Below are positions 62,132 to 64,000 of a stretch of DNA of 64,000 nt, piece after piece. Within the stretch, counting starts at the first letter, position 1. Every line of letters starts with the position of its first letter. Both the position numbers and the translations under genes were made by a program. The notes below the pieces were generated by a model. It ran no database searches. It saw nothing but the letters and a program-made list of their open reading frames with translations, and was not told where the DNA came from. Origin of the DNA: Henriciella mobilis. GTDB taxonomy: Bacteria; Pseudomonadota; Alphaproteobacteria; Caulobacterales; Hyphomonadaceae. The DNA lies in contig NZ_QWFZ01000016.1 in NCBI RefSeq assembly GCF_003576315.1, forward strand, positions 1-64,000, given 5' to 3'.

Positions 62132-64000
62132 ATGCCAGACGTGAACGGCCAGACGACATCGCCCGTGCCCCTCGACCTAGACGCCTTCCTCGACAGGCTT
62201 CGCGGCTATGCGGGCGAGATCGATACCGATCCGCTGACCAATTCCGTCTTCTCGCTGGCTCAGGCCCTGCTGCAGGACCTTGATACGGGCGCGCACTCGC
62301 TGGACGAGCTGACCGGCCTTGTCGATACGATCCACTTCCAGCTGCTCTGCGACCGCGCCGAACGGTTCCGAAAGCAGCATGCCGAGGTTGGCGGCGGCGC
62401 ACCGTGGAGCACCGTCGAAGCCCGGCTTGAAGCGGCTGCCAGCGAGGGCCTCGACGCTTTCACCGCTGCCGCGTGCAAGGCGCATGGCGGGATCGTCTTC
62501 ACCGCCCACCCGACCTTCGCGCTGTCCCGCTCCCTGCGGGAAGCCTTCGCCGCGTATGTCTCCAGCGATGACGAGACCAGCCGGGATGACCTGCGCGCCG
62601 CTGCCAACGATCCGAACCGGGACTGGCCGAACCAGATCACCCTGCTGAGCGAACATGAAGAAGCCCAGCTGGCCATCGCCAATGCCCGCGATGCGGCGCG
62701 CAGTTATGCCGGCCGCGTCCTCAAAGTCGCGCAGAAGGCCTTCCCGGATCAGTGGCGCGCGCTGCGCCCGGTGCTGCCGACGATTGCGAGCTGGGTCGGC
62801 TATGACCTGGACGGCCGGACCGACATTCACTGGTCGCAATCCATCGCGCTGCGCCTGCACGAAAAGGAAGCCCAGCTCGGCTATTACGAGTCGCGCCTTA
62901 CCGAGGTGGCAGCTGCCGACAAGCTCTCGGACCTGCGCGCAAAACTCGCCAGCGCCCGCGCCCACACAGCCGAGGCGGCAAAGCGGTTCGAGGGCGACCT
63001 TTTCGATCCGGAAATCCTGGTCGATGCCGCAAACTTCCTCACCGCCGAGAGCGCCGACAAGCTGGTGAGCTCCGCCGAAATCACCCGGGCGCTCGATGCG
63101 CTGATCGCAGACGCGGCAACTCCCGATGCGGCTGCTGCCGAACTCATGGTGCTCCGCGCGGAAGTCGAGGCCCTGCACCTTGGCACCGCCCGCATCCACC
63201 TGCGGGTCAACGCTGCCCAAGTGCGCACCGTCCTCTCGCGTGACCTTAACCTTGAGACCGAGGACAATGACCTTGGGCGCCAGGCGTTGAGCCAGCTGTC
63301 GGAAATGGCCGGCTCAAACCAGATCCGCCCGGTGAACTTTGCCGACCTGTTCCTCGAGCAGTCGACCGCGCGCCGCCAGTTCATGATGTGCGCGCAGATC
63401 CTGAAACATATCGATGCGGACTCCCCGATCCGGTTCCTGATCGCCGAAAGCGAGAATCCCGCAACCGTCATGGGCGCCCTGCATCTGGCCCGCCAGTATG
63501 GTGTTGACCATGCGCTCGACATCTCACCACTCTTCGAGACGCCGGAAGCGCTTGAAACCGGCGGACGGTTCGTTGAACGCCTGCTGGAGGAGCCGGCCTT
63601 CATCGACTATGTGAAGGCGCGCGGCTATCTCTCCATCCAGCTCGGCTTTTCGGACTCCGGCCGCTTCATCGGCCAGATCGCCGGCAACATGGCGATCGAG
63701 CGGATTCACAATCTGATCGGCCGGGCGCTCGGTGAAAAGCTGCCTGGCGTCGGCCTGCTCTTCTTCAACACGCACGGCGAGTCGATGGGCCGCGGGGCCT
63801 ATCCCGGCAGTTTCGAGCAGCGCTTCGATCACCTCCTGACCCGCTGGAACCGGGCGGGCCTCGTGCGGCGCGGCCTGCACCCGATGCACGAGGTCAGCTT
63901 TCAGGGCGGCGACGGCTTCATGCATTTCGGCACGCCGGAACTTTCGCAGGCCACCTATGCCGCCTTCTGCGAACACATCCTTTCGCCGACCGAAAGTGCC
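62132..64000 (+). CDS. Phosphoenolpyruvate-carboxylase-like protein, divergent, cut by the window end
   Basis: 623 codons are visible; the frame is open to the end. The ATG at 62132 has GGAG five bases upstream. The PEPC scaffold is recognisable: FTAHPTFALSR (canonical TAHPT), SWVGYDLDGRTDIHWSQSIALRL (in place of GGDRDGNP), IQLGFSDSGRFIGQIAGN (in place of GYSDSxKDGG) and FFNTHGESMGRGAYPG (in place of HGRGGxxGRGG). The first catalytic His is kept, but the Lys of the SDS motif and the first Arg of the GRGG motif are altered. It could be a divergent PEPC clade or a homologue with another activity. Confidence 0.75.
   Translation, partial: MPDVNGQTTSPVPLDLDAFLDRLRGYAGEIDTDPLTNSVFSLAQALLQDLDTGAHSLDELTGLVDTIHFQLLCDRAERFRKQHAEVGGGAPWSTVEARLEAAASEGLDAFTAAACKAHGGIVFTAHPTFALSRSLREAFAAYVSSDDETSRDDLRAAANDPNRDWPNQITLLSEHEEAQLAIANARDAARSYAGRVLKVAQKAFPDQWRALRPVLPTIASWVGYDLDGRTDIHWSQSIALRLHEKEAQLGYYESRLTEVAAADKLSDLRAKLASARAHTAEAAKRFEGDLFDPEILVDAANFLTAESADKLVSSAEITRALDALIADAATPDAAAAELMVLRAEVEALHLGTARIHLRVNAAQVRTVLSRDLNLETEDNDLGRQALSQLSEMAGSNQIRPVNFADLFLEQSTARRQFMMCAQILKHIDADSPIRFLIAESENPATVMGALHLARQYGVDHALDISPLFETPEALETGGRFVERLLEEPAFIDYVKARGYLSIQLGFSDSGRFIGQIAGNMAIERIHNLIGRALGEKLPGVGLLFFNTHGESMGRGAYPGSFEQRFDHLLTRWNRAGLVRRGLHPMHEVSFQGGDGFMHFGTPELSQATYAAFCEHILSPTESA

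Noticed and set aside
62177-63220. Minus-strand open frame of 347 codons
   Set aside because: It is antisense to the PEPC-like gene, which carries recognisable motifs.

Overview
The window reads as chromosomal DNA of a GC-rich, aerobic or microaerobic alphaproteobacterium. A marine Hyphomonadaceae or Caulobacterales-type organism fits best: it has a FixL/FixJ oxygen-sensing pair beside a complete cbb3 oxidase locus, fused-operon bc1 genes, a TacA-like sigma-54 response regulator and dense ATGA-coupled operons. The family placement is inference from gene content, not from a phylogenetic marker.

Layout. 1-2.6 kb: a complete IS66-family insertion sequence, then a cluster of short AATTTCCCTGTT-type repeats and tRNA-Ser(GCU). 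3.1-5.1 kb: an alkylsulfatase lipoprotein. 5.2-13.1 kb (minus strand): ccoNOQPGHIS, i.e. the cbb3 oxidase subunits followed by their assembly and copper-loading genes, including the small ccoQ and ccoS. 13.2-15.5 kb (plus strand): a small secreted Cys-containing protein, a heme-PAS FixL kinase, FixJ, and a structured region ending in a strong terminator (possible small RNA). 15.6-22.7 kb: PHA-depolymerase-like hydrolase, ClpP-family protease, a 660-aa lipoprotein of unknown function, apt, an acidic membrane-anchored protein, mtnP and a DUF1206 membrane protein. 22.8-27 kb: petABC (bc1 complex) divergent from hemF. 27-30.6 kb: AbrB/Doc toxin-antitoxin pair, cca, DUF6111, Nudix CoA pyrophosphatase, DUF1285. 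30.7-37.9 kb: a MoxR - lipoprotein - DUF58 - DUF4159 - VWA membrane-protein operon, whose last gene appears to start at CTG.

37.9-39.3 kb is an AT-richer island carrying one gene that I identify as a Shedu (DUF4263) anti-phage nuclease. 39.5-41.3 kb holds small hypothetical and stress-type genes. 41.4-43.2 kb is an arsR-arsI-acr3 arsenic operon. 43.3-45 kb is a nitroreductase-MarR pair under a perfect 13-bp inverted repeat. 45-48 kb has a GNAT protein, hydrolase, thioesterase, CPBP protease and rubredoxin; 48-50 kb has a TetR regulator divergent from a cytochrome P450; 50-54.9 kb has an ABC1 kinase, gloA, a membrane protein, an Ada-like methyltransferase and the TacA-like regulator. 55-59.9 kb is a cobalamin riboswitch followed by btuB-btuF-btuC-btuD. 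59.9-61.9 kb holds SDR, VOC and carboxymuconolactone-decarboxylase-type genes, and the window ends inside a divergent phosphoenolpyruvate-carboxylase-like gene.

How it fits together. The strongest theme is microaerobic respiration: heme-based O2 sensing by FixL/FixJ sits next to the high-affinity oxidase, with bc1, heme synthesis (hemF) and copper loading (ccoI) nearby. Superimposed are accessory functions (arsenic resistance, toxin-antitoxin, Shedu defence, IS66) and inducible detoxification/catabolic units with recognisable operators. All gene calls rest on translated motifs and context read by eye; no database search was run.
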